Source: Chlorocebus sabaeus (lineage: Eukaryota; Chordata; Mammalia; Primates; Cercopithecidae). From it: a DNA stretch of 64,000 bases. Shown piece by piece: positions 23,724 to 35,756 of the stretch (positions are counted from its first letter, which is position 1; the number at the start of each line of letters is the position of its first letter). The stretch spans positions 1 through 64,000 of the forward strand of contig NW_027327637.1 in assembly GCF_047675955.1 (NCBI RefSeq), written 5' to 3'. Both the position numbers and the translations under genes were made by a program. The notes beneath the pieces are model-generated. The model was not told the DNA's origin. It ran no database searches and saw nothing but the letters and a program-made list of their open reading frames with translations.

Positions 23724-26700
23724 AAGGCTGTTCTTGTGGAATTGGCAAATTGATATTTGGAAGCCCATAGAGGGCTATGGTGAAAAACGAAATATCTTCC
23801 GTTCAAAACTGGAAAGAAGCTTTCTGAGAAACTGCTCTGTGTTCTGTTAATTCATCTCACAGAGTTACATCTTTCCCTTCAAGAAGCCTTTCGCTAAGAC
23901 TGTTCTTGTGGAATTGACAAAGGGATATTTGGAGGCCCTTAGAGGGCTATGGTGAAAAAAAAATATCTTCCGTTCAAAACTGGAAAGAAGCTTTCTGAGA
24001 AACTGCTCTGTGTTCTGTTAATTCATCTCACAGAGTTACATCTTTCCCTTCAAGAAGCCTTTCGCTAAGCCTGTTCTTGTGGAATTGGCAAAGGGATATT
24101 TGGAAGCCCATAGAGGGCTATGGTGAAAAAGGAAATATCATCCGTTCAAAACTGGAAAGAAGCTTTCTGAGAAACTGCTCTGTGTTCTTTTAATTCATCT
24201 CACAGAATTACATCTTTCCCTTCAAAAAGCCTTTCGCTAAGGCTCTTCTTGTGGAATTGGCAAAGGGATATTTGGAAGCCCCTGGAGAGCTATGGTGAAA
24301 AAGGAAATATCTTCCGTTCAAAAGTGGAAAGAAGCTTTCTGAGAAACTGCTCTGTGTTCTGTTAATTCATCTAGCAGAGTTACAACTCTTCCTTCAAGAA
24401 GCCTTTCGCTAAGGCTGTTCTTGTGGAATTGGCAAAGGGATATTTGGAAGCCCATAGAGGGCTATGGTGAAAAAGGAAATATCTTCCGTTCAAAACTGGA
24501 AAGAAGCTTTCTGAGAAACTGCTCTGTGTTCTGTTAATTCATCTCACAGAGTTTCATCTTTTCTTTCAAGAAGTCTTTCGCTAAGGCTGTTCTTGTGGAA
24601 TTGGCAAGGGGATATTTGGAAGCCCATAGAGGGCTACGGTGAAAAAGGAAATATCTTCCGTTCAAAACTGGAAAGAAGCTTTCTGAGAAACTACTCTGTG
24701 TTCTGTTAATTCATCTCACAGAGTTACATCTTTCCCTTAAAGAAGCCTTTCGCTAAGGCTGTTCTTGTGGAATTGGCAAAGGGAAATTTGGAAGCCCATA
24801 GAGGGCTATGGTGAAAAAGGAAATATCTTCCGTTCAAAACTGGAAAGAAGCTTTCTGAGAAACTGCTCTGTGTTCTGTTAATTCATCTCACAGAGTTACA
24901 TCTTTAACTTCAAGAAGCCTTTCGATAAGGCTGCTCTTGTGGAATTGGCAAAGGGATATTTGCAAGCCCATAGAGGGCTATGGCGAAAAAGGAAATATCT
25001 TCCGTTCAAAACTGGAAAGAAGCTTTCTGAGAAACTGTTCTATGTTCCGTTATTTCATCTCACAGAGTTACATCTTTCCCTTCAAGAAGTCTTTCGATAG
25101 GCTGTTCTTGTGGAATTGGCAAAGGGATATTTGGAAGCCCATAGAGGGCTATGGTGAAAAAGGAAATATCTTCCGTTCAAAACTGGAAAGAAGCTTTCTG
25201 AGAAACTGCTCTGTGTTCTGTTGATTCATCTCACAGAGTTACATCTTTCCCTTCAAGAAGCCTTTCGTTAAGGCTTTTCTTGTGGAATTGGCAAAGGGAT
25301 ATTTGGAAGCCCATAGAGGGCTATGGTGAAAAAGGAAATATCTTCCGTTCAAAACTGGAAAGAAGCTTTCTGAGAAACTGCTCTGTGTTCTGTTAATTCA
25401 TCTCACAGAGTTACATCTTTCCCTTCAAGAAGCCTTTCGCTAAGGCTGTTCTTGTGGAATTGGCAAAAGGATATTTGGAAGCCCATACAGGGCTATGGTG
25501 AAAAAGGAAATATCTTCCGTTCAAAACTGGAAAGAAGCTTTCTGAGAAACTGCTCTGTGTTCTGTTAATTCATCTCACCGAGTTACATCTTTAACTTCAA
25601 GAAGCCTTTCGCTAAGGCTGTTCTTGTGGAATTGGCAAAGGGATATTTGGAAGCCCATAGAGGGCTATGGTGAAAAAGGAAATATCTTCCGTTCAAAACT
25701 GGAAGGAAGCTTTCTGAGAAACTGCTCTGTGTTCTGTTAATTCATCTCACAGAGTTACATCTTTCCCTTCAAGAAGCCTTTCGCTAAGGCTGTTCTTGTG
25801 GAATTGGCAAATTGATATTTGAAAGCCCATAGAGGGCTATGGTGAAAAACGAAATATCTTCCGTTCAAAACTGGAAAGAAACTTTCTGAGAAACTGCTCT
25901 GTGTTCTGTTAATTCATCTCACAGAGTTACATCTTTCCCTTCAAGAAGCCTTTCGCTAAGACTGTTCTTGTGGAATTGACAAAGGGATATTTGGAGGCCC
26001 TTAGAGGGCTATGGTGAAAAAAAAATATCTTCCGTTCAAAACTGGAAAGAAGCTTTCTGAGAAACTGCTCTGTGTTCTGTTAATTCATCTCACAGAGTTA
26101 CATCTTTCCCTTCAAGAAGCCTTTCGCTAAGCCTGTTCTTGTGGAATTGGCAAAGGGATATTTGGAAGCCCATAGAGGGCTATGGTGAAAAAGGAAATAT
26201 CATCCGTTCAAAACTGGAAAGAAGCTTTCTGAGAAACTGCTCTGTGTTCTTTTAATTCATCTCACAGAATTACATCTTTCCCTTCAAAAAGCCTTTCGCT
26301 AAGGCTCTTCTTGTGGAATTGGCAAAGGGATATTTGGAAGCCCCTGGAGAGCTATGGTGAAAAAGGAAATACCTTCCGTTCAAAAGTGGAAAGAAGCTTT
26401 CTGAGAAACTGCTCTGTGTTCTGTTAATTCATCTAGCAGAGTTACAACTCTTCCTTCAAGAAGCCTTTCCCTAAGGCTGTTCTTGTGGAATTGGCAAAGG
26501 GATATTTGGAAGCCCATAGAGGGCTATGGTGAAAAAGGAAATATCTTCCGTTCAAAACTGGAAAGAAGCTTTCTGAGAAACTGCTCTGTGTTCTGTTAAT
26601 TCATCTCACAGAGTTTCATCTTTTCTTTCAAGAAGTCTTTCGCTAAGGCTGTTCTTGTGGAATTGGCAAAGGGATATTTGGAAGCCCATAGAGGGCTACG

Positions 26701-27000
26701 GTGAAAAAGGAAATATCTTCCGTTCAAAACTGGAAAGAAGCTTTCTGAGAAACTGCTCTGTGTTCTGTTAATTCATCTCACAGAGTTACATCTTTCCCTT
26801 AAAGAAGCCTTTCGCTAAGGCTGTTCTTGTGGAATTGGCAAAGGGAAATTTGGAAGCCCATAGAGGGCTATGGTGAAAAAGGAAATATCTTCCGTTCAAA
26901 ACTGGAAAGAAGCTTTCTGAGAAACTGCTCTGTGTTCTGTTAATTCATCTCACAGAGTTACATCTTTAACTTCAAGAAGCCTTTCGATAAGGCTGCTCTT

Positions 27001-30000
27001 GTGGAATTGGCAAAGGGATATTTGCAAGCCCATAGAGGGCTATGGCGAAAAAGGAAATATCTTCCGTTCAAAACTGGAAAGAAGCTTTCTGAGAAACTGT
27101 TCTATGTTCCGTTATTTCATCTCACAGAGTTACATCTTTCCCTTCAAGAAGTCTTTCGCTAGGCTGTTCTTGTGGAATTGGCAAAGGGATATTTGGAAGC
27201 CCATAGAGGGCTATGGTGAAAAAGGAAATATCTTCCGTTCAAAACTGGAAAGAAGCTTTCTGAGAAACTGCTCTGTGTTCTGTTAATTCATCTCACAGAG
27301 TTACATCTTTCCCTTCAAGAAGCCTTTCGCTAAGCCTGTTCTTGTGGAATTGGCAAAGGGATATTTGGAAGCCCATAGAGGGCTATGGTGAAAAAGGAAA
27401 TATCTTCCGTTCAAAACTGGAAAGAAGCTTTCTGAGAAACTGCTCTGTGTTCTGTTAATTCATCTCACAGAGTTACATCTTTCCTTTCAAGAAGCCTTTC
27501 GCTAAGGCTGTTCTTGTGGAATTGGCAAAGGGATATTTGGAAGCCCATAGAGGGCTATGGTGAAAAAGGAAATATCTTCCGTTCAAAACTGGAAAGAAGC
27601 TTTCTGAGAAACTGCTCTGTGTTCTGTTAATTCATCTCACAGAGTTACATCTTTCCCATCAAGAAGCCTTTCGCTAAGGCTCTTCTTGTGGAATTGGCAA
27701 AGGGATATTTGGAAGCCCATAGAGGGCTATGGTGAAAAAGGAAATATCTTCCGTTCAAAACTGGAAAGAAGCTTTCTGAGAAACTGCTCTGTGTTCTGTT
27801 AATTCATCTCACAGAGTTACATCTTTCCCTTCAAGAAGCCTTTCGCTAAGGCTGTTCTTGTGGAATTGGCAAAGGGATATTTGGAAGCCCATAGAGGGCT
27901 ATGGTGAAAAAGGAAATATCTTTCGTTCAAAACTGGAAAGAAGCTTTCTGAGAAACTGCTCTGTGTTCTGTTAATTCATCTCACAGAGTTACATCTTTCC
28001 CTTCAAGAAGCCTTTCGCTAAGGCTGTTCTTGTGGAATTGGCAAAGGGATATTTGGACGCCCATAGAGGGCTATGGTGAAAAAGGAAATATCTTCCGTTC
28101 AAAACTGGAAAGAAGCTTTCTGAGAAACTGCTCTGTGTTCTGTTAATTCATCTCACAGAGTTACATCTATCCTTTCAAGAAGCCTTTCGCTAACGCTGTT
28201 CTTGTGGAATTGGCAAAGGGATATTTGGAAGCCCATAGAGGGCTATGGTGAAAAAGGAAATATCTTCCGTTCAAAACTGGAAAGAAGCTTTCTGAGAAAC
28301 TGCTCTGTGTTCTGTTAATTCATCTCACAGAGTTACATCTTTCCCTTCAAGAAGCCTTTCGCTAAGGCTGTTCTTGTGGAATTGGCAAAGGGATATTTGG
28401 AAGCCCATAGAGGGCTATGGTGAAAAAGGAAATATCTTCCGTTCAAAACTGGAAAGAAGCTTTCTGAGAAACTGCTCTGTGTTCTGTTAATTCATCTCAC
28501 AGAGTTACATCTTTCCCTTCAAGAAGCCTTTCGCTAAGGCTGTTCTTGTGGAATTGGCAAAGGGATATTTGGAAGCCCATAGAGGGCTATGGTGAAAAGG
28601 GAAATATCTTCCGTTCAAAACTGGAGAGAAGCTTTCTGAGAAACTGTTCTATGTTCTGTTAATTCATCTCACAGAGTTACATCTTTCCCTTCAAGAAGCC
28701 TTTCACTAAGGCTGTTCTTGTGGAATTGGCAAAGGGATATTGGGAAGCCCATAGAGGGCTATGGTGAAAAAGGAAATATCTTCCGTTCAAAACTGGAAAG
28801 AAGCTTTCTGAGAAACTGCTCTGTGTTCTGTTAATTCATCTCACAGAGTTACATCTTTAACTTCAAGAAGCCTTTCGCTAAGGATGTTCTTGTGGAATTG
28901 GCAAAGGGATATTTGGAAGCCCATAGAGGGCTATGGTGAAAAAGGAAATATCTTCCGTTCAAAACTGGAAAGAAGCTTTCTGAGAAACTGCTCTGTGTTC
29001 TGTTAATTCATCTCACAGAGTTACATCTTTCCCTTCAAGAAGCCTTTCGCTAAGGCTGTTCTTGTTGAATTGGCAAAGGGATATTTGGAAGCCCATAGAG
29101 GGCTATGGTGAAAAAGGAAATATCTTCCGTTCAAAACTGGAAAGAAGCTTTCTGAGAAACTGCTCTGTGTTCTGTTAATTCATCTCACAGAGTTACATCT
29201 TTCCCTTCAAGAAGCCTTTCGCTAAGGCTGTTCTTGTGGAATTGGCAAAGGGATATTTGGAAGCCCTTAGAGGGCTATGGTGAAAAAGGAAATATCTTCC
29301 GTTCAAAACTGGAAAGAAGCTTTCTGAGAAAATGCTCTGTGTTCTGTTAATTCATCTCACAGAGTTACATCTTTAACTTCAAGAAGCCTTTCGCTAAGGC
29401 TGTTCTTGTGGAATTGGCAAAGGGATATTTGGAAGCCCATAGAGGGCTATGGAGAAAAAGGAAATATCTTCCGTTCAAAACTGGAAAGAAGCTTTCTGAG
29501 AAACTGTTCTATGTTCTGTTAATTCATCTCACAGAGTTACATCTTTCCCTTCAAGAAGCCTTTCGCTAAGGCTGTTCTTGTGGAATTGGCAAAGGGATAT
29601 TTGGAAGCCCATAGAGGGCTATGGTGAAAAAGGAAATATCTTTCGTTCAAAACTGGAAAGAAGCTTTCTGAGAAACTGCTCTGTGTTCTGTTAATTCATC
29701 TCACAGAGTTACATCTTTCCCTTCAAGAAGCCTTTCGCTAAGGCTGTTCTTGTGGAATTGGCAAAGGGATATTTGGAATCCCATAGAGGGCTATGATGAA
29801 AAAGGAAATATCTTCCGTTCAAAACTGGAAAGAAGCTTTCTGAGAAACTGCTCTGTGTTCTGTTAATTCATCTCACAGAGTTACATCTTTAACTTCAAGA
29901 AGCCTTTCGCTAAGGCTGTTCTTGTGGAACTGGCAAAGGGATATTTGGAAGCCCATAGAGGGCTACGGTGAAAAAGGAAATATCTTCCGTTGAAAACTGG

Positions 30001-31300
30001 AAAGATGCTTTCTGAGAAACTGCTCTGTGTTCTGTTAATTCATCTCAACGAGTTACATCTTTCCCTTCAAGAAGACTTTCGCTAAGGCTGTTCTTGTGGA
30101 ATTGGCAAAGGGAAATTTGGAAGCCCATAGAGGGCTATGGTGAAAAAGGAAATATCTTCCGTTCAAAACTGGAAAGAAGCTTTCTGAGAAACTGCTCTGT
30201 GTTCTGTTAATTCATCTCACAGAGTTACATCTTTCCCTTCAAGAAGCCTTTCGCTAAGGCTGTTCTTGTGGAATTGGCAAAGGGATATTTGGAAGCCCAT
30301 AGAGGGCTATGGTGAAAAAGGAAATATCTTCCGTTCAAAACTGGAGAGAAGCTTTCTGAGAAACTGTTCTATGTTCTGTTAATTCATCTCACAGAGTTAC
30401 ATCTTTCCCTTCAAGAAGCCTTTCAATAAGGCTGTTCTTGTGGAATTGGCAAAGGGATATTTGGAAGCCCATAGAGGGCTATGGTGAAAAAGGAAATATC
30501 TTCCGTTCAAAACTGGAAAGAAGCTTTCTGAGAAACTGCTCTGTGTTCTGTTAATTCATCTCACAGAGTTACATCTTTAACTTCAAGAAGCCTTTCGCTA
30601 AGGATGTTCTTGTGGAATTGGCAAAGGGATATTTGGAAGCCCATAGAGGGCTATGGTGAAAAAGGAAATATCTTCCGTTCAAAACTGGAAAGAAGCTTTC
30701 TGAGAAACTGCTCTGTGTTCTGTTAATTCATCTCACAGAGTTACATCTTTCCCTTCAAGAAGCCTTTCGCTAAGGCTGTTCTTGTGGAATTGGCAAAGGG
30801 ATATTTGGAAGCCCATAGAGGGCTATGGTGAAAAAGGAAATATCTTCGGTTCAAAACTGGAAAGAAGCTTTCTGAGAAACTGCTCTGTGTTCTGTTAATT
30901 CATCTCACAGAGTTACATCTTTACCTTCAAGAAGCCTTTCGCTAAGGCTGTTCTTGTGGAATTGGCAAAGTGATATTTGGAAGCCCATAGAGGGCTATGG
31001 TGAAAAAGGAAATATCTTCCGTTCAAAACTGGAAAGAAGCTTTCTGAGAAACTGCTCTGTGTTCTGTTAATTCATCTCACAGAGTTACATCTTTCCCTTC
31101 AAGAAGTCTTTCGCTAAGGCTGTTCTTGTGGAATTGGCAAAGGGATATTTGGAATCCCATAGAGGGCTATGGTGAAAAAGGAAATATCTTCCGTTCAAAA
31201 CTGGAAAGAAGCTTTCTGAGAAACTGCTCTGTGTTCTGTTAATTCATCTCACAGAGTTACATCTTTAACTTCAAGAAGCCCTCGCTAAGGCTGTTCTTGT
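27001..31300 (+). repeat. Less-ordered alphoid stretch between the two halves
   Basis: Monomers are mostly near consensus and mix markers from several places: the TTTGCAAG monomer continuing from block two, AAGGCTCTTC near 27676, ATCTATCC with TAACG near 28165, GAGAGAAG with TTCTATG near 28624 and again near 30343, AAGGATG near 28880 and 30600, and GAACTGG with CAACGAG near 29928 and 30049. Private changes include GGACGCCC near 28056, TATTGGGAAG near 28738, CTTGTTGAA near 29061 and ATCTTCGG near 30843. No single long offset covers it. Confidence 0.6.
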
Positions 31301-33648
31301 GGAACTGGCAAAGGGATATTTGGAAGCCCATAGAGGGCTATGGTGAAAAAGGAAATATCTTCCGTTGAAAACTGGAAAGAAGCTTTCTGAGAAACTGCTC
31401 TGTGTTCTGTTAATTCATCTCAACGAGTTACATCTTTCCCTTCAAGAAGACTTTCGCTTAGGCTGTTCTTGTGGAATTGGCAAAGGGATATTTGGAAGCC
31501 CATAGAGGGCTATGTTGAAAAAGGAAATGTCTTCCGTTCAAAACTGGAAAGAAGCTTTCTGAGAAAGTGCTCTGTGTTCTGTTGATTCATCTCACAGAGT
31601 TACATCTTTCCCTTCAAGAAGCCTTTCGTTAAGGCTTTTCTTGTGGAATTGGCAAAGGGATATTTGGAAGCCCATAGAGGGCTATGGTGAAAAAGGAAAT
31701 ATCTTTCGTTCAAAACTGGAAAGAAGCTTTCTGAGAAACTGCTCTGTGTTCTGTTAATTCATCTCACAGAGTTACATCTTTCCCTTCAAGAAGCCTTTCG
31801 CTAAGGCTGTTCTTGTGGAATTGGCAAAAGGATATTTGGAAGCCCATACAGGGCTATGGTGAAAAAGGAAATATCTTCCGTTCAAAACTGGAAAGAAGCT
31901 TTCTGAGAAACTGCTCTGTGTTCTGTTAATTCATCTCACCGAGTTACATCTTTAACTTCAAGAAGCCTTTCGCTAAGGCTGTTCTTGTGGAATTGGCAAA
32001 GGGATATTTGGAAGCCCATAGAGGGCTATGGTGAAAAAGGAAATATCTTCCGTTCAAAACTGGAAGGAAGCTTTCTGAGAAACTGCTCTGTGTTCTGTTA
32101 ATTCATCTCACAGAGTTACATCTTTCCCTTCAAGAAGCCTTTCGCTAAGGCTGTTCTTGTGGAATTGGCAAATTGATATTTGGAAGCCCATAGAGGGCTA
32201 TGGTGAAAAACGAAATATCTTCCGTTCAAAACTGGAAAGAAGCTTTCTGAGAAACTGCTCTGTGTTCTGTTAATTCATCTCACAGAGTTACATCTTTCCC
32301 TTCAAGAAGCCTTTCGCTAAGGCTGTTCTTGTGGAATTGGCAAAGGGATATTTGGAGGCCCTTAGAGGGCTATGGTGAAAAAATAAATATCTTCCGTTCA
32401 AAACTGGAAAGAAGCTTTCTGAGATACTGCTCTGTGTTCTGTTAATTCATCTCACAGAGTTATATCTTTCCCTTCAAGAAGCCTTTCGCTAAGCCTGTTC
32501 TTGTGGAATTGGCAAAGGGATATTTGGAAGCCCATAGAGGGCTATGGTGAAAAAGGAAATATCATCCGTTCAAAACTGGAAAGAAGCTTTCTGAGAAACT
32601 GCTCTGTGTTCTTTTAATTCATCTCACAGAATTACATCTTTCCCTTCAAAACGCCTTTCGCTAAGGCTCTTCTTGTGGAATTGGCAAAGGGATATTTGGA
32701 AGCCCCTGGAGAGCTATGGTGAAAAAGGAAATATCTTCCGTTCAAAAGTGGAAAGAAGCTTTCTGAGAAACTGCTCTGTGTTCTGTTAATTCATCTAGCA
32801 GAGTTACAACTCTTCCTTCAAGAAGCCTTTCGCTAAGGCTGTTCTTGTGGAATTGGCAAAGGGATATTTGGAAGCCCATAGAGGGCTATGGTGAAAAAGG
32901 AAATATCTTCCGTTCAAAACTGGAAAGAAGCTTTCTGAGAAACTGCTCTGTGTTCTGTTAATTCATCTCACAGAGTTTCATCTTTTCTTTCAAGAAGTCT
33001 TTTGCTAAGGCTGTTCTTGTGGAATTGGCAAAGGGATATTTGGAAGCCCATAGAGGGCTACGGTGAAAAAGGAAATATCTTCCGTTCAAAACTGGAAAGA
33101 AGCTTTCTGAGAAACTGCTCTGTGTTCTGTTAATTCATCTCACAGAGTTACATCTTTCCCTTAAAGAAGCCTTTCGCTAAGGCTGTTCTTGTGGAATTGG
33201 CAAAGGGAAATTTGGAAGCCCATAGAGGGCTATGGTGAAAAAGGAAATATCTTCCGTTCAAAACTGGAAAGAAGCTTTCTGAGAAACTGCTCTGTGTTCT
33301 GTTAATTCATCTCACAGAGTTACATCTTTAACTTCAAGAAGCCTTTCGATAAGGCTGTTCTTGTGGAATTGGCAAAGGGATATTTGCAAGCCCATAGAGG
33401 GCTATGGCGAAAAAGGAAATATCTTCCGTTCAAAACTGGAAAGAAGCTTTCTGAGAAACTGTTCTATGTTCCGTTATTTCATCTCACAGAGTTACATCTT
33501 TCCCTTCAAGAAGTCTTTCGCTAGGCTGTTCTTGTGGAATTGGCAAAGGGATATTTGGAAGCCCATAGAGGGCTATGGTGAAAAAGGAAATATCTTCCGT
33601 TCAAAACTGGAAAGAAGCTTTCTGAGAAACTGCTCTGTGTTCTGTTAA
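31301..33648 (+). repeat. Diverged further copy of the GAACTGG-to-TTTGCAAG monomer series
   Basis: The order GAACTGG, CAACGAG, GAAAGTGC/GTTGATTC (31564), AAGGCTTTTC, CATACAGG, GGAAGGAAG, AAATTGAT (32170), ATCATCCG, CCCCTGGAGAGC, CTAGCAG (32795), GTTTCATC, CTTAAAG, GGGAAATTTGG, TTTGCAAG matches the blocks at 12.2-14.6 kb and 22.9-25.2 kb. Private changes are AAGCCCTCGCT near 31276 (one base lost), GGAAATGTC near 31523, AAAAAATAAATATC near 32380, GAGATACTGC near 32421, GTTATATC near 32459 and TTTTGCT near 32999. It looks older than the pair of large blocks. Confidence 0.7.
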
Positions 33649-35070
33649 TTCATCTCACAGAGTTACATCTTTCCCTTCAAGAAGCCTTTCGCTAAGGCTG
33701 TTCTTGTGGAATTGGCAAAGGGATATTTGGAAGCCCATAGAGGGCTATGGTGAAAAAGGAAATATCTTCCGTTCAAAACTGGAAAGAAGCTTTCTGAGAA
33801 ACAGCTCTGTGTTCTGTTAATTCATCTCACAGAGTTACATCTTTCCTTTCAAGAAGCCTTTCGCTAAGGCTGTTCTTGTGGAATTGGCAAAGGGATATTT
33901 GGAAGCCCATAGAGGGCTATGGTGAAAAAGGAAATATCTTCCGTTCAAAACTGGAAAGAAGCTTTCTGAGAAACTGCTCTGTGTTCTGTTAATTCATCTC
34001 ACAGAGTTACATCTTTCCCTTCAAGAAGCCTTTCGCTAAGGCTCTTCTTGTGGAATTGGCAAAGGGATATTTGGAAGCCCATAGAGGGCTATGGTGAAAA
34101 AGGAAATATCTTCCGTTCAAAACTGGAAAGAAGCTTTCTGAGAAACTGCTCTGTGTTCTGTTAATTCATCTCACAGAGTTACATCTTTCCCTTCAAGAAG
34201 CCTTTCGCTAAGGCTGTTCTTGTGGAATTGGCAAAGGGATATTTGGAAGCCCATAGAGGGCTATGGTGAAAAAGGAACTATCTTCCGTTCAAAACTGGAA
34301 AGAAGCTTTCTGAGAAACTGTTCTATGTTCTGTTAATTCATCTCACAGAGTTACATCTTTCCCTTCAAGAATCCTTTCGATAAGGCTGTTCTTGTGGAAT
34401 TGGCAAAGGGATATTTGGAACCCCTAGAGGGCTATGGTGAAAAAGGAAATATCTTCCGTTCAAAACTGGAAAGAAGCTTTCTGAGAAACTGCTCTGTGTT
34501 CTGTTAATTCATCTCACAGAGTTACATCTTTAACTTCAAGAAGCCTTTCGCTAAGGCTGTTCTTGTGGAATTGGCAAAGGGATATTTGGAAGCCCATAGA
34601 GGGCTATGGTGAAAAAGGAAATATCTTCCGTTCAAAACTGGAAAGAAGCTTTCTGAGAAACTGCTCTGTGTTCTGTTAATTCATCTCACAGAGTTACATC
34701 TTTAACTTCAAGAAGCCTTTCGCTAAGGCTGTTATTGTGGAATTGGCAAAGGGATATTTGGAAGCCCATAGAGGGCTATGGTGAAAAAGGAAATATCTTC
34801 CGTTCAAAACTGGAAAGAAGCTTTCTGAGAAACTGCTCTGTGTTCTGTTAATTCATCTCACAGAGTTACATCTTTCCCTTCAAGAAGCCTTTCGCTAAGG
34901 CTGTTCTTGTGGAATTGGCAAAGGGATATTTGGAAGCCCATAGAGGGCTATGGTGAAAAAGGAAATATCTTCCGTTCAAAACTGGAAAGAAGCTTTCTGA
35001 GAAACTGCTCTGTGTTCTGTTAATTCATCTCACAGAGTTACATCTTTAACTTTAAGAAGCCTTTCGCTAA
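33649..35070 (+). repeat. Start of the right-half higher-order region
   Basis: About eight monomers introduce the right-half markers: GAAACAGCTC near 33799, ATCTTTCCTTTC near 33839, AAGGCTCTTC near 34038, GGAACTATC near 34275 with TTCTATG, AATCCTTTCG near 34370, the one-base-deleted GGAACCCCTAG near 34418, two TTTAACTTC monomers, and CTGTTATTG near 34729. Its first four monomers resemble 27.2-27.9 kb, supporting an offset of about 6362 between these places. Confidence 0.6.
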
Positions 35071-35756
35071 GGCTGTTCTTGTGGAATTGGCAAAGGGATA
35101 TTTGGAAGCCCTTAGAGGGCTATGGAGAAAAAGGAAATATCTTCCGTTCAAAACTGGAAAGAAGCTTTCTGAGAAACTGTTCTATGTTCTGTTATTTCAT
35201 CTCACAGAGTTACATCTTTCCCTTCAAGAAGTCTTTCGCTAGGCTGTTCTTGTGGAATTGGCAAAGGGATATTTGGAAGCCCATAGAGGGCTATGGTGAA
35301 AAAGGAAATATCTTCCGTTCAAAACTGGAAAGAAGCTTTCTGAGAAACTGCTCTGTGTTCTGTTAATTCATCTCACCGAGTTACATCTTTCCCTTCAAGA
35401 AGCCTTTCGCTTAGGCTGTTCTTGTGGAATTGGCAAAGGGATATTTGGAAGCCCATAGAGGGCTATGTTGAAAAAGCAAATATCTTCCGTTCAATACTGG
35501 AAAGAAGCTTTCTGAGAAACTGCTCTGTGTTCTGTTAATTCATCTCACAGAGTTACATCTTTACCTTCAAGAAGCCTTTCGCTAAGGCTGTTCTTGTGGA
35601 ATTGGCAAAGGGATATTTTAAGCCCATAGAGGGCTATGGTGAAAAAGGAAATATCTTCCGTTCAAAACTGGAAAGAAGCTTTCTGAGAAACTGCTCTGTG
35701 TTCTGTTAATTCATCTCACAGAGTTACGTCTTTCCTTTCTAGAAGCCTTTCGCTAA
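35071..35756 (+). repeat. Four-monomer cassette, right-half copy 1
   Basis: Same ordered markers as the left-half cassettes, but with CCCTTAG, GGAGAA and CGCTTAGG in place of TTTGCAAG, GGCGAA and CGCTCTGG, plus TTTACCTTC. It opens the 15-monomer unit. Confidence 0.8.

Larger units (their letters stand above)
16331..27000 (+). repeat. Large segmental block, second copy (about 10.66 kb, 62 monomers)
   Basis: Aligned to the first block at offset 13,236, then 12,548 (from about 20.3 kb), then 10,657 (from about 23.1 kb). The two steps are exactly 688 bp (four monomers) and 1891 bp (the 11-mer). Base differences seen are few, for example GGGAT near 17393 where the first copy has GCGAT near 4153, GGCAAAG near 19446 against GACAAAG near 6209, and CACAGAG near 23860 against CACTGAG near 13201. 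The junction with the first block lies in about 16,255-16,385. Confidence 0.75.
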
